This document shows, one piece after another, positions 24,874 through 37,574 of a stretch of DNA of 64,000 nucleotides. The position numbers and the translations under genes are program-made. The DNA is from Pseudeuparius sepicola. Its lineage: Eukaryota; Arthropoda; Insecta; Coleoptera; Anthribidae. Numbering within the stretch: the stretch's first letter is position 1; each line of letters opens with the position of its first letter. The stretch is taken from assembly GCA_963920635.1 (NCBI GenBank), contig OY987299.1, forward strand, positions 24,320,901 through 24,384,900. Reading direction: 5' to 3'. The notes beneath the pieces were generated by a model. That model saw only the letters and a list, made by a program, of their open reading frames with translations, was not told the DNA's origin and did no database searches.

Positions 24874-27800
24874 CTACGGCTTCGTTTCCGCTTGGGTTGG
24901 TTGTGTCGGTTGTGCGGCTGCCGCGGCCGGTTGAGCCTCCTGCGCTGGTTGAGCGGTCTTCGCCGCTTGGGCCGGTTGGGCCGCTGCTTGCAACGGTTGG
25001 GGCTGTGCCTGCTGCTGGGGTTGGTCCTTCTGTTGCTCTAAGCTCCTGGCGATCCCTGCGGGGACGGCTGGCGTGGTCGGCAAATGATCTCCTTCCGGTT
25101 GGAACCCGTTTTCGTCAGCTACGTATCTATGAATAAAATAAGATTTATTAATTCATTTATTAATATGAATTTTATATTAATGTTTATTCGTCGCATGCAC
25201 TACTTCCGATATTTCGGCCAAAATCTGCTCTCTGGTGAAAATTTGGCAGTTTTCGTCTATGAATCTGCTTACCTTACATACTATAGTGAGATAAAACCGA
25301 ACGTTTTAAATATTTTATTTATTCATTTTTAAACAAAAACAAAATATGACAAAATGTTTTGAGTAAAAGTGGCGGGGAATAAAACAGGCCACCTACCCAA
25401 AACTATTTATAATACATTTTTGTCAAAACTCGATACCTACCTAATTCCATTAGTTTTGGAGAGATTTGATTTTTGTCTATTTCTTAAACGCATGATTAAA
25501 AACACCAAAAAAAGAGCATTTTGGACTTGAAGCGGGCTGTATATTTCCAAATATTTGATAAAATAACCTCCTAATAAACTTATTTACCTACGTATACCTA
25601 CATTACATTAAATTTGAATTCCCTTCATTTTGTCAAGGGCACTACTTTTTTGATGACGAAGGAGTTAAAACTACAACTTTCAAACCAATATTTTCAGTGG
25701 CATAGAAATTTAACAGACCTAATTCTCAGAAAAACCTTAGTTCTACGCCTATGGACCATTTCGCAACACTCTGTCACTACAGGCTTTTGGGTCGGGTATG
25801 ATAATATCATCCTACGGAATTTTATCAAAATCGCGCAAAGTGTTCAAAACATAACTTATATAACTATAACACATATATATACCTAACACGTAATAAGGCA
25901 AACGATGGAACTTTGCATTAAGGTAAGTTTAGCTAAATCTTGGGCTATAAGAGTAGCTCTTAGCTAAGTCACCAGCTTTAAACTCAACGATATATAGGTT
26001 ATATATCGTTGTTTAAACTATTAGGAATGTACCTTGATTCTTCGCATTAAATTGGAAATGTCATATTGATTATATTACTCATAAATGTGCCTCCGTTTGT
26101 TTTGCAATTAAAAGGTTAAGATAAATTGTAAGGGAAATTAGGTACAGCTAGAATTTTTTACTTTTCAAACTTCGAATCTGTAATAAGATATGGCGTAATC
26201 TGCTGGACAACTTCCCACGAAGCAAATAGAATATTTATACTTCAAAAACGTGCAATTAGAAACTTATTTGGACTAAATTATATAGAGAATCATGTAAAAA
26301 CACATTTATAAATAATACAATTTTTTAACAGTTTCTTCATTTTTGAAACTTTAAAATTTGTTAAAAATAATTTGCAAAATTTTGTTCATCTAAATAACTC
26401 TCAACTATCAGACATGGACATGGTTATGATTTACAGTATAGTAAACATAGAACATCATTGTTTTAGTCAAACCCTTATTATATTTATAACAATTATAACT
26501 ATTAACTCAAAAAAAATCACTATTTCCAAAAAATTCATTCTACTCAGTTCAGGAATATTTGAGTTCATCTTTCTAATAACTATGACATGTTGTAATAAAG
26601 GGATATTATCTAGCATTTAATCCTAAGTCACTTTTCTTAAGAATGTTTTTTCATAATCGTTAACTCTTAACCTATTTTTTTAAATTTAATGGAATTGCCT
26701 TCAACAATAAAAATTATTTATTCACTGTTAGGATAAAAATAAATAATTGATTGAGACTACCGTCTTAACGATTTTCTAAATTAAAACAATAGAAATATTC
26801 TCTTATAATTCTGTAGATGGAACTACATATAATATACATTATCAGAGATTTCTTAATTATATTACGCCACCCATTTCGAATACCACTTGAGAATTTTAAC
26901 CTAGTTAAAATGCTCAAATATATTCGGAATTGATGGCTAATATAATTACGATCGAACTTCACAGGTAAGTTCTTTTGATCGTTTAATCTAAGATAATAAA
27001 TACCAGATTCTTAATTTCTTCCCAAAAACATGAACTCTAAATTCAATTCAATATAATTTGCAATCATTGAAATAAAATTAGTTTTATTAAAAAGTGTAAC
27101 TTACTTTAGCAGAATCGTTTTTCCTTCAGGATCGGTGTAAGAGAAGCTTCCTTTCAGAACTTGGATAGATCCAGAATCTTCACCATCAGCTGACTTGGCA
27201 GCAGCTGCATTTGGATCAGTCTTGATTTCACCCTCCTGATCTACTTTGATGCCGTTTGAAGTCTCATAGCTGAAAAATTAAAATTGCCATCACAATATAC
27301 ATAGGCGCCGAAAGCAGGGGGGCTCGGGGGCTCGGTCCCCCCTGGAGAAATTTCCGGGGGGGCTTAGCCCCCCTGGAAATTGTTTAAAATTGCAAATGAT
27401 AATCGCTAATTAACAAAATTAATAAGCAAGGGGAAGGGGAGACCCGACCATTCATTCATAAATAGGTTTTTAACTAAGGAATTTTAGACTTCTTGTAGGT
27501 AAGCCACAAGCCACAGATCTAAGCAGAATTGACTCATTACTTCGTGTGCATTTTCATATCTTATTTCTGTCGTCGTACTCCGTACAAACTTAAATTTTGT
27601 TATTTTGTAAAACTGGTAGGTACGCGTATACATGCTGTGATAGAATGTGATTCTTATGTTTGTAAATTTTTTATAAGAAATGTACAATATTTTATTATTT
27701 TTAACAAGCCGTGGCAAACTTTTTATTAAAATCCTTTTTTAAATTTTAATATCTGTATTTAACAAATACCTACTGGTATATACAGGGTGGCCCATTTGAA

Positions 27801-29215
27801 ATAGAAGCACGCGTAATTTTTTATTTTTCATCCGATTTTAGCGGTTTTTTTCTGAAGATAGGTCGCAAAAAAAACCTTTTTTTACTTTGATGCAAAATTT
27901 CAGGTCTTAATCTTAATTTTTAAGGCCTTCTATGAATTTTTTTTCTAGTAAAAAATGACGAAAACCATTTAGCGATTTTTTTATTTAAAATCTAATACCA
28001 TAGCGTTAATCAGGACACCCCAAAACCGTCACATACCAAATTTAAACAAAAAATATACAGGGAGTTCTCATCTGCAGGGTTCCAAATATGAGCAAAATAG
28101 GAATTTTAAAGGCATCTCTGTCGTGGAATCCCCTCAAAACAGTTTACTGATCAACAGAGCTCAAAATGTTGAGTGCTCTGGAATCATTAAAAAATATTAA
28201 TAAACACAAAAGTAATTTATTCCTTTACAAAATGCCAACCAACAAATAAAAAACCATTTAAATTATTAGACCTTTCTCGATAAAGTCACTGTGTAAAATG
28301 ATACATTTTCTGTGTATTTCCTGTTGTGGCACACCAGCCACTTTAACTCATATGGACTTAGTGACTCTCAGGTTTATTTCTATTGGATCTTTACACACCA
28401 ACACTTTGAGTGGTCCTGTTGACTATTCAACTGTTTTAAGGGGATTTTGCTCAACTTTGACAACCCGCAGAAAGGATCGGTGGATACGATGCCTTTGGAA
28501 CTTCCTATATATTTTTTGTTCAAATTTTGTATGTAGGGGCTTTAATATTATGGTGTCCTGATTAACATTGAGGTCTCAGATTTTAAATAAAAAAATCGCT
28601 AAATGGTTTTCGTCATTTTTTACTAGAAAAAAATCGTAGTAGGCCTTGAAAATTGAGATTAAGACCTCATATTTTGCACCAAAGTAAAAAAAGAGTTTTT
28701 TGTGACCAATCTTAATCTCAATAAAAATTTTACGGGGTTGCTTCAATTTCAAATAGGCCACCCTGTAGATACGGTAAATTCAAAATGTGGTGAGCCCTCC
28801 TGGAGATTTACATAAGTCGGCGCCTATGACAATATATAGATATCAGTTCCGTTCTATAAGCTACGAGTAGTTTCAAGAACATAGAATCTTAAATATAAAG
28901 ATCCAAATAAAAAGATATCAATAAATAAACTAACCTGTATTTAAAACTTCCATCGGGATTGATCTCTTCAGTTTGACTGATTATCGTAGCTGGAGTTGAA
29001 GATCCTTGCTGCACCGACTGAGCAGCTGGCTGATGCGCCGACTGAGCAGCTGGCTGATGCGCCGACTGAGCAGCTGGCTGAGCTTCTTGAGGCCTCGCGA
29101 GAGCATTTCCACAAAGCAGCGCAACGGTTACCTAAATTTCAATTTAATTATCATTAGTAATTACTATAAAATCAATGACATAATTAAAATTTTTTCTTAC
29201 CAAATATAAACGCAT
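24874..29215 (-). CDS. RR-1 chitin-binding cuticular protein
   Basis: Four exons on the minus strand, 29215-29201, 29131-28935, 27269-27105 and 25126-24874, give 209 residues with phases 0, 2, 2. The five-codon first exon (MRLYL) is typical of insect CPR genes. A signal peptide ends near ALA-RP. Residues 22-44 contain three copies of a [12 protein letters not shown] repeat. The chitin_bind_4 (R&R) domain spans about residues 60-137: [13 protein letters not shown], then [11 protein letters not shown], then [16 protein letters not shown], the RR-1 consensus. The C-terminus is an Ala/Gln/Pro-rich tail. The family binds chitin in soft cuticle through its aromatic beta-sheet face. The second intron carries a hAT element that starts 30 bp from the next acceptor; the third carries an RT relic. 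Confidence 0.95.
26171..26620 (+). pseudogene. Non-LTR RT 3' relic in an intron of the cuticle gene
   Basis: The frame from 26171 reads VIRYGVICW and later [14 protein letters not shown], characteristic of the C-terminal region of Jockey/CR1-like reverse transcriptases. A stop at about 26311 and frame changes separate it from further related-looking sequence ([11 protein letters not shown]) up to 26620. It runs opposite to the host gene. Confidence 0.6.
27300..28828. mobile_element. Non-autonomous hAT-type element, 1.53 kb, in a cuticle-gene intron
   Basis: Perfect 12-bp ends CATAGGCGCCGA / TCGGCGCCTATG are flanked by exact 8-bp duplications ACAATATA (27292-27299 and 28829-28836). A G-run-rich subterminal block follows the left end. 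About 1 kb inside is a fold-back element. No transposase is seen. Confidence 0.9.
27781..28767. mobile_element. Fold-back element nested in the 27300 hAT element
   Basis: TACAGGGTGGCCCATTTGAA at the left and TTCAAATAGGCCACCCTGTA at the right are inverted copies. GAAAACCATTTAGCGATTTT near 27960 mirrors 28590-28610. It belongs to the same family as 17529-18585. Confidence 0.85.
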
Positions 29216-29276
29216 TTTTGGGGTTGGTAAAAAACCGGGTTGTTGAATGAATGTCTTGATCGGAATATAGAATTGT

Positions 29277-29310
29277 ACTGAGGAAATAGTAATTTAATAT
29301 GGTATATATA
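29277..29310 (-). promoter_or_regulatory. Core promoter of the RR-1 cuticle gene
   Basis: TATATATA starts at 29310 on the minus strand and TCAGT lies at 29281-29277. The initiator A (29279) is 31 nt from the TATA start. The ATG follows at 29215. Confidence 0.75.
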
Positions 29311-29689
29311 CTTTGTCGCCACCAAAAACCTTAGATTTTCAGTATGTGCTAAATAATTCAGCCTTTGTCAACTTGCAAGAATAATTAAATTTAGTAAACA
29401 GAAATGAATAAATATTGCACTACGCACAAAGTTCAAGCAAGCCCGAGAGCTAGTCATAGCCTGACATAAAATTTGTTTACTTATTTTTAATTACTAGGTA
29501 TTATTGGGCACTAATTTTGCAATAACCCTACTTCAAAGGCAATTAAATTCTTCACAGGTCAATGCTGCAATAGCTACAACACGTAGCTATATTTTCATAC
29601 TTTAAGATGTTTTGTCTTTGACTATGTTAGCATGTTGCGATGTTTAATTGAGCGATTACCGGAACAAAGAATATATAATCTTCATTAAT

Positions 29690-29990
29690 TTATTCCTTCA
29701 TAGAGACTCTCCATTATGGGGTGCCACACGGAACTATCCTTGACCCTTGACCCTGTACATTTTCAATATACCTTAATGTTATTTTGAATCCCTCTGTTGC
29801 AAAATAAGAACTAGGTTTGCTGATGATACTGCTATTTTCTTTGGAAAGTGATACTTGGATCTCTTAAGGAGAAAAAGTTGCTAAAGGAATGAAGTCTAAC
29901 ATAAGGCTCCCCTGCAAATAAGTCTCTATATATATCATCTTCATATTTCATGCGAACTCTCGTCTTGAATATGAAAACATAAACACGGCG
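29690..29990 (+). pseudogene. Decayed non-LTR reverse transcriptase
   Basis: GVPHGTILDP near 29709 corresponds to the RT GxPQGxxLxP motif. After stops and a frame change, FADDTAIF near 29818 is the catalytic YADD-type motif. It is too broken to be functional. Confidence 0.6.
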
Positions 29991-29999
29991 GAGACACCG

Positions 30000-31290
30000 T
30001 TTTGCATACTTGAACGAATGGTGAATATTTTTTGGGAAACTTTGGCTCAATATCTCAAATGGGAAAAGCAAGTCAATATTACCTCCAAAAAAATTAGACA
30101 TTTAATAGCAATATTTAAGTTCTTCAAACAAATATTATACATGGCGACTTAAAAAAGTGTTACGTACATGTACAACAACATATTTGTCGTATGTACCTAA
30201 AGTCAAGAATAAGTCAAGACTAAGTAACTTAAATTTTCATTCATTAATCATTATTACAACTTTCCGCTTAGTAAAGATTAATTTGCCAGCAACTCCAGTA
30301 AAAATTACAAGGGTAAATATTTGATATTTTCAAAACTGGCAATAAAAAAATACTTCAGTAATATAGATATAGTGTGTTTGTTTAAAAAATAATAATTTTT
30401 TACTCCATTCTTATGTTCAATTGAGACCGCGGTGTTATAGAAAAGCATCATGTTCTTGAAATGTTAAATGTCAAGGTTTTTTATTATTACATATAATATA
30501 GTTTATATTTTTATTACACTTTAGAATCAAATAAGTCATAACTACATAAATTGCTACTAAATTATTTACAAAACCATATTTATTTTCATTAAAATCTAAC
30601 CTGTAGTGACGAGACTAACGTTTCAAGGCTAATTTGCAACTGATGCATGGTATAAATAGATGACAAATTCGTATGAGCACCTGTATCGTTTCATACAAGT
30701 GATGACGGTGTATTAGAATATAGACAACAAATTATAATGTACAATAATTCACGGTTTTTTAACATAATTTTAATGATTTTCTATTATCTCTTTATGTGTT
30801 AGTTTTGCATTATGTTTTTATATTATTAATAGTTTTATGGTTCTAACCCTACTCTCGAGCACAACATATACACTGTGTTTCACTTTAAAACGGACAATTC
30901 CGTATTTTTAGAAATTTTGGTCGATCTTGAAAATTATTATTTTGTACATATTTATTCAAAGAGCTCTACCCTTTGGGCTACAGTTTTTTTTATATACGAT
31001 CATTTCATGGCCTACTGCAATCAAACGAAGACCCCAAAATACACGAAATCGTGTTAGGCATTTTTTGTTTGAAAAAACAATTAGTTCCATCGAATTCAGC
31101 TTAGCTCAGATCCCTATTTCCGCAGTTTCAATATTCTAGCACTTACAGGGTATTCAGAAAATAGGGCCAAATTTCGAAAAAATGGCACTTTTAGGAGTGC
31201 CCTGTATAAAACACGGGCCTTATTTTGTGAATGTTTTTTCACAAATCGAAAAGGTCCAAGGTACTATTACAAATGATTTCGTATGTCTAC
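30000..31290. other. AT-rich intergenic DNA
   Basis: Upstream of the cuticle gene. Short TACAGGG/CCCTGTA pairs around 31145-31207 suggest eroded fold-back ends; nothing else is supported. Confidence 0.4.
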
Positions 31291-31294
31291 CTGA

Positions 31295-31545
31295 TACAGG
31301 GTGTTCGAAAAGAAAAAGCCAATTTGCACAATATTTTTTTAAATTCTTGTCGTAAATTCAAAACTTTTTAAAATTTTGTAACTTTTACTAATCCTCCTTA
31401 GAAGTCATCCAACATTTTTTTGCAATTAGCAGTAACCCTCTGCAGCTGTTCTTCTGAAATCGCACGACACACATTCCAATCAATTTTTAAAGGGAAGAAC
31501 AGCAAGCTGCAGAGGATTACTGCTAATTGCAAAAAAAATGTTGGA
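31295..31545. repeat. Fold-back fragment with a 148-bp perfect-looking hairpin
   Basis: A TACAGGGTGTTCG end lies at 31295. From 31398 to 31545 CCAACATTTTTTTGCAATTA and CTCTGCAGCT are mirrored by AGCTGCAGAG and TAATTGCAAA further right. No matching outer right end was found. Confidence 0.6.
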
Positions 31546-32424
31546 CGAGTTATAACGTTTCCTCTTTTAAAAGCTATAGAACTTAGGTAGGTTAGGTACT
31601 TAATATTAATTTTCTCTCCTAAATAATACCAAAATTGAATGGGCCTTGTCCACTAGGTTGAAGTTAAGTAATTTGCATGATTAGAAAGAAAGATCATATT
31701 CGAAGAAGTTGTCACAAAATTTAAATATCCCGCCACATTTTGGACCAATGAGAGTACGTACCTAAGTACCGAACTGCTCTGTGGGTCATAATTATCCCCA
31801 AAAAACTCAATCAGTCAACTCAAAAACATGCGAACCAGATGTAGTAGCAAAACAATAACAACTCGAAGCACAAAATTTGAGGCAAATTTTTAACATATTA
31901 CTCGATCTAGAAAGTGTGGAAAAGGGCCATCTTTGACTCACGAAGTCATGTGAAAGTAATAGGTACTGTCTAATAGATATATTTAGTCTCGCTAATTCAT
32001 CATTTTAAAATCATAAATCAAGCTCGTTAACAACTAACATAGAGAAGAGTTTTTGATAAAAATAAACATTACAAATTAGCGTGTTACGCTGGGCGTTCAT
32101 CAGGGAAATAATATACTCATCTTTTTGCATTTTCAGGCATTCTGCTTCACTTCATGCAACTTTTGCTAAAGATGTTTTTGTATGTAATATTTGAAAAGTA
32201 CCTACTTGATCTAATGGTATTATATTCTATAGTGAAAATTTTTAACAGTAGTAAGAAATGGCAATAAAGACGACATCCGTATTCGTCACTGCCACGTCTC
32301 TTCCAACCAAGCATGCATATAGTTTGAGATATTGTGAGGGTGAGAAATATTTGATGTTTTGTGATTTTTTTTTTGTATATTTTTATTTTCTAAGTTACCT
32401 ACCGTTAGCTGATAGGAAATATGT
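31546..32424. other. Intergenic DNA, nothing recognised
   Basis: A short block at 32300-32350 (GAGATATTGTGAGGGTGAGA) also occurs at about 12452-12475, so it is a dispersed repeat fragment. No gene is supported. Confidence 0.4.
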
Positions 32425-32760
32425 ATACAGGGTGGCTTATACATATAAGTGGCTCACTCAAACTATCTCGGCTATTTTTTTACAGAAAAAATCGGTGGCG
32501 GGTGGGCTCGATAGGTCTTCGGGCGGCCTTCTTTTGTCATTGTCATAATGAAAGTTGCTATTCATGGCCACCTACGAAACCTATGGCCAAAAATCAAAGA
32601 TATTCAAAATTTGTAAACAGCTGTAACTTTTTTACTTCTAGAGGTACACAAAAAAGTTTAACATGAAAATTGTATGTAGGAACAGTAGAATTCCAAATAT
32701 TATATCTTGGATAAAAAATGAAATTATCTGAAAAAAATAAATAATACCGCATTATTTATA
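32425..32760. mobile_element. Single arm of a fold-back family, TACAGGGTGGCTTATA end
   Basis: The block matches in inverse orientation the arm at 53760-53960 (GGCCACCTACGA against TCGTAGGTGGCC; GAGTGAGCCACTTATA-type end). The partner arm is absent here. Confidence 0.6.
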
Positions 32761-32904
32761 AAGCGAAATGTCCCATTTAATTTGATGTGTCACCCACATC
32801 TGACAGGTAATACCATAGCATAATTATCTTAGAAATGACAATAACAAAATATTGTACCTACTATATATTTTCTAAAATTTATTTGTGGCGCAAACAGATC
32901 TATT

Positions 32905-32960
32905 AACGGTTAACCTGTAAAGGTTAACCTTTAAAGGTTAACTTTTAAAGGTTAATCTGT
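32905..32960. repeat. Short tandem AAAGGTTAACCT-type repeat
   Basis: Four imperfect copies of an approximately 14-bp palindromic unit built on GGTTAACC. Confidence 0.7.
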
Positions 32961-33198
32961 CACTTCACTTTGACGTGGCATGATCTTTGAGAAAGGAGGA
33001 AGATTTATTCTCCGAAAGCTCAGAAAACAAATTTGTTGACGTTATTTTTTGAGTTACACGTTTAAAGTTTCGTTCATTCACTGTTAAGAATTTATGAATT
33101 TTCCAGGAAACTTGAAAATGTTGTCTTTCGATCAGTTTGGTGGCGAAAAACCCAATTAAAAATTAAATGGATTGTACCCACTATTACAATAAATGATT

Positions 33199-33464
33199 AT
33201 AAGATCAACTGATTTACCTGTAAGGAAGTTTGAGCTGAATTATACTGCAGTCTCATCCGATTATTACACATACTAATGTAGTTTGCTTCACTCTGTACAA
33301 ACGCCATACAAACGTTTAAAGAAAGGTGTTTTTTGTCCCAACCGCCGCCAGTCACCTGATCGTCGCTAAAATCTATTTCAGTGCTTATTTTGTGATAGAT
33401 CGGATCAGGGACTGCAGTATAATTCAGCTCAAACTTCCTTACAGGTAAGTCAGTTGATCTTATA
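33199..33464. mobile_element. MITE-like inverted repeat, related copy at 51018-51190
   Basis: Ends of about 50 bp (TATAAGATCAACTGATTTAC...AATTATACTGCAG) are inverted. The interior (GTTTAAAGAAAGGTGTTTTT, CCGCCGCCAGTCACC) recurs in reverse complement at 51060-51190. It has no coding capacity. Confidence 0.75.
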
Positions 33465-33576
33465 ATTATACTGCAGTCTCATCCTTCATATTACAAATAC
33501 TAATGTAGATGTTTAAAGAACAAGAACGATCTATCAACATTGATTCAAATATATTTTGAAAACAGATGCACTTTTA

Positions 33577-33760
33577 CAGTGGCGTAGCTACCATACCGCG
33601 AAACCCCGCGGTCGCGGGGGGGCCCTGCAGTCAAGGGGGCCCGGCGGAGCCGAGCCCCCCGAACCCTCGACCAAAGTCTAGGAATTAGTACCTATATCTC
33701 TGGACACTGCCTCGACCGGGCGTATACCCCGTGTGCTGTTCTGTTTTGATATTATATTTT
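33577..33760. mobile_element. One terminus of a hAT-type element
   Basis: CAGTGGCGTAGCTACC followed by a GC-rich run (CGCGGTCGCGGGGG) looks like a hAT end. I found no matching inverted end in the window, so it may be truncated. Confidence 0.45.
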
Positions 33761-34143
33761 TGACCCTTTCTGTAACTGTAACCTTCTTCAGAACGGTAGT
33801 TCTCTAAATTAAAATCAATAAAAAATTATTTGATAAATAATTGTTGTTCCCAAGACAGAATAAGTAATTTAGCATTACTTTCTATAGAAGCTGATGAAGA
33901 TGCAGCAATGAATAAAAGCGAACTAATTAAAGTTCATCGACGTCTCCTACACTAAAGACTATGATATCATCTAATAATAATAATAATAAACAAATTTATT
34001 TAGCAACAAATTGCTATCCAACTACATCATTAATAAATAAAACCTACTGTATTAATATCATATTCTACTTATTTAAATAATTACACTTTAATTTAAACTT
34101 AAACTGTTTTAATGAAGAATTTTTTAATGATGGGGCTAAATTA

Positions 34144-34935
34144 TTATAACAAATTAATCCTTTGAAAAAAAATCGAATTTTGAGCAAATTTAGAATTTTT
34201 TTGGTCCAGAACAAAATTTGAATTTCTTCTTGTTTGATAATTATGTACTTCTTGAAATTTTGTTAACATGTTGCTAAAATACCGCGCTACTAAATTTAAT
34301 TTAATTTTATGAATAAATATTAAAGTTTTATATTCTAAATAATTTTCTATGTTAAGCCATTCTAATTTATTTAACATATCTAAAATTTTGCTATACTTAT
34401 TCCACCCTAAAATAATTCTCATTGATTTATTTTGTAAAATTTGCAAACGATCTTTGTCAACTTTTTTAAATAAATATAAAATAGTTACTACAAAAATTTA
34501 GATGTGGCAAAATTATAGTATTATAAACTATTTTTAGTGTCCATTGACTTACATATATACTTAATCTATAAAGTACACCAATTTTTGTTCCCATTTTTTT
34601 ACATACGTAATCTACATGTTCGTTAAATTTTAATTTTCTCTCTATAATTATTCCTAAATATTTATATATTTCAACTATTTCAATTTTACAGCTATTAATT
34701 TCAAATGAATAATTATTATAAATAAATTCATTATACATCTTGTCTTCACCTAATATCATTGATTTAGTCTTAGAAATATTAACTTTTAATTGATTAGTAT
34801 TCATCCATTTATTTATTTTGTTTAATTCTAAATTAATTATGGTATCCATGTTAGAATTTTGCTCTTTTACGTATAAAACTGCGTCGTCGGCGAACAGATT
34901 GTAGATTGTAGATTTCTTGGGGGTCGTTTTTTTGC
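34144..34935 (-). pseudogene. 3' part of the interrupted RT (YADD motif to thumb region)
   Basis: Frame 34954-34466 carries LFADDAVLYVKEQ and KLKFNEHVDYVCKK; frame 34446-34144 carries KNKSMRIILGW, the usual C-terminal motif. A frameshift separates them. Codons before about 34899 belong to the inserted element's tail. Confidence 0.8.
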
Positions 34936-34990
34936 CCTTACGGCCTTTCTTCACTGCGACCTAATTAGATCTTTTGTGAATGACCCTGCT

Positions 34991-36391
34991 CTAATAAATT
35001 CCAAGGTCACCTAGGCTTTTGACGAAGCTTAGTATTTTCCTTGGGGCTAAGTTGCCAATTTCATTTGGATTTATATTGATCCTTTCGAAATATTTAAGTC
35101 TGTTTCGAATTAAGAGGGGACACTCACACAGTATGTGCTCGCTAGTCTCATCCCGTTCGTTGCAGAATCTGCATAGTCCATTGTCTGTTTTGCCCATTTT
35201 TTTAAGATGATATCTTAAAGGGCAGTGTCCAGTCAGGAGACCTGTGATGAGTCTTAATTCATTCTTGTTTAGAGTGAGAAGCTTTTTGGCGTTCTGAGGC
35301 GAATAGGTCAAAAATCTTTTCGCTTGTCTTTGTCCCGGAGTGTTACTCCAGTAGGCTTCCTTTTGTTCCTTTTCCCATGTTTTGATCTCTGTCAATAGGT
35401 GGCTTTTGTTTATGCCACAGAATGGTTCAGGACCGTAAAATGGAGCCTTAGTCCCTTCTCTAGCGAGGCTATCAGCAATTTCATTCCCATGAACACCTTC
35501 ATGCCCTGGCACCCACATTAAGGTCAATCTGTTCCCTATAGCCAGTTGCTTTAGATGTGTTTTACATTCCCAGGCAACCTTAGACTCATAAGTATAAGAC
35601 TTTAGAGCTTTCAATGCTGCCTGACTGTCTGATAAAATGTATATTTTTGCTCCCTTGATGCGTCTGTTGATACACTCATGAGCACATACATTTATGGCTT
35701 GAAGTTCTGCCTGGAAGATGGATGGTGTCTTGCCAAGGGACTGTGAGGTCCTATGATTAGGACCATATATCCCAATTCCAACCCCATCATCCATTTTAGA
35801 TCCGTCTGTGTACCAGATGCTTGTTCCTGAAGATGTCTCTGGTATTGCGATTTGACTAGTTTGGCGATCTTGGATGACCACTTCAAACGATAGTTCAAAG
35901 TCGTATTTCTTCTGCATGTAGTCCTTTGGCATTGTCAAGGATTGTAGTTGGACAGTGTCCAGTATTTTTAGGTGACCAATAAGGTCCCCTGCTTTCAATT
36001 TGTTGTCTTGGTAAAGTTGCGAGGCACTTTTTGTTGCCTCTTCTTGCACAAAAATGTGTAGCGGAGTGAGGTCAAGCATTACCTCCATTGCAACTGTGGG
36101 GCATGTATTTAAGGCCCCTGTGATACCCAGACAAGCCAGCCGTTGCATTTTCTGCAACTTGCCTTGCGCCCCTTTTTCCTTTGTTTTTGGCCACCATATA
36201 AGGGAGGCGTATGTGATGATCGGCCTTACGACAGTAAAGTAGGACCATAGGATCATTTTTGGTTTTAAACCCCATGATTTGCCAAATAGCGCGCGGCATG
36301 ACCATAAAGCCGCTGTCGCTTTGGCAATGGTTTTTTGTAGATGTTGGTTCCAGGAAAGTTTGGAGTCTAGTATGACTCCTAGATATTTCAC
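34991..36391 (-). pseudogene. ORF2 C-terminal part: thumb, RNase H and zinc knuckle
   Basis: A 466-residue open frame begins KYLGVILDSKLSWNQH. The RNase H domain shows YTDGSK, FQAELQAI, ILSDSQAALKAL and GNEIADSLA, giving the D-E-D-D residues. CRFC with a following His and Cys near residue 420 is the C-terminal knuckle. It ends at a stop just before the tail. It is intact as a frame but detached from the rest of ORF2. Confidence 0.85.
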
Positions 36392-37574
36392 TTCACTGGA
36401 AAATGTAAGTTCCTTGTTCTTTTTGTAAACGGAACTAGAACCGTCTTGCTTGGATTGACATTAAGCCCCTCTTCATGGCTCCAGTTGCTGATAATGTTAA
36501 GGGCATTTTGCATTAGGTTGGAAATGACGCCTTCATGCTTGCCTTTCACTGTAATGACCAGGTCGTCTGCGTAACCTTGGACACCAACGCCAGAGTTTGT
36601 CAGTTCCTTCAACAGGTCGTCGACCACCAGTGACCACAGCAGAGGCGATAGAACCCCCCCCCCTGGGGACAGCCTTTTACCGTGGTAGCGGTGACCGAGT
36701 CATCTCCGATTTCAGTTGTGACAACCCTGCTTCGCAATGTGGATTGTATCCAGTTTATTATGGAAGATTTCATTCCTCTTCTTTCACAGGTGCTTTTTAT
36801 GGATTCATATGAGGTGTTATCAAAAGCCCCTTCTATGTCTATAAATACACAGAGAGCAATTTCTTTTGCCATTAGTGTCTTTTCAATGTCCATTGTTAGA
36901 CAATTCAGAGCGCTGATTGTCGATTTGCCGGGCTGGTAGGCAAATTGGTTCACATGAAGTTTCTTCTCGGATAAGATTTCGCTTCTAATGTGCAGATCAA
37001 TTAGTTTCTCCATTGTTTTCAGGAGGAAGGATGTGAGGCTAATGGGTCGGTAAGACTTGGGGTCTTCAGGTGGACGCCTTCCTATCTTTGGAATGAACAC
37101 CACCTTAGCCTCTCTCCACAGACTTGGAATGTATTCAAAGTTAAAGCTAGCTTTGAATATAGCTCCTAACGCTGGTAGGAGCTCATCGATGCTGTTTTGA
37201 AGCAGAGCTGGAAAAATTCCATCCTTGCTTGGTGATTTGTAGGGTTTAAAGCTATTTATGGCCCATCTGATTTTGTTAGAGTTAAAAATCTTTTTCGCTA
37301 GGCTTTTTTGACTTCTGTTTGGGCGATGTACAGCCTCTTCCAGAGAAGCCTGTGCCTGATTTCCTTCTAAAATTGTGGAGCCAGGAAAGTGAGTTTGTAA
37401 TAGAACCTCTAGGCTTTCCTGTCTATCTTGAGTGAATTTGTCATCAGGCTTTTTAAGTAGGCCTATACCACTTGAGTGATCTTTTGATAGGACCTTTTGA
37501 AGTCGTACTGCTGGGATTAGTTCATCAATCCCCTCACAGAACTGTCTCCAAGTCCTTCTTTTAGACTTTCTCAA
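36388..37574 (-). pseudogene. ORF2 reverse transcriptase domain, frameshifted
   Basis: Palm motifs PKIGRRPPEDPKSYRPISLT, CVFIDIEGAFDN and GCPQGG are followed in another frame by GYADDLVITVKG (catalytic YADD). The shift lies in a run of about ten C at 36654-36663 (plus strand), a likely slippage site. Another frame change at about 36390 leads to the RNase H frame. Confidence 0.85.
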
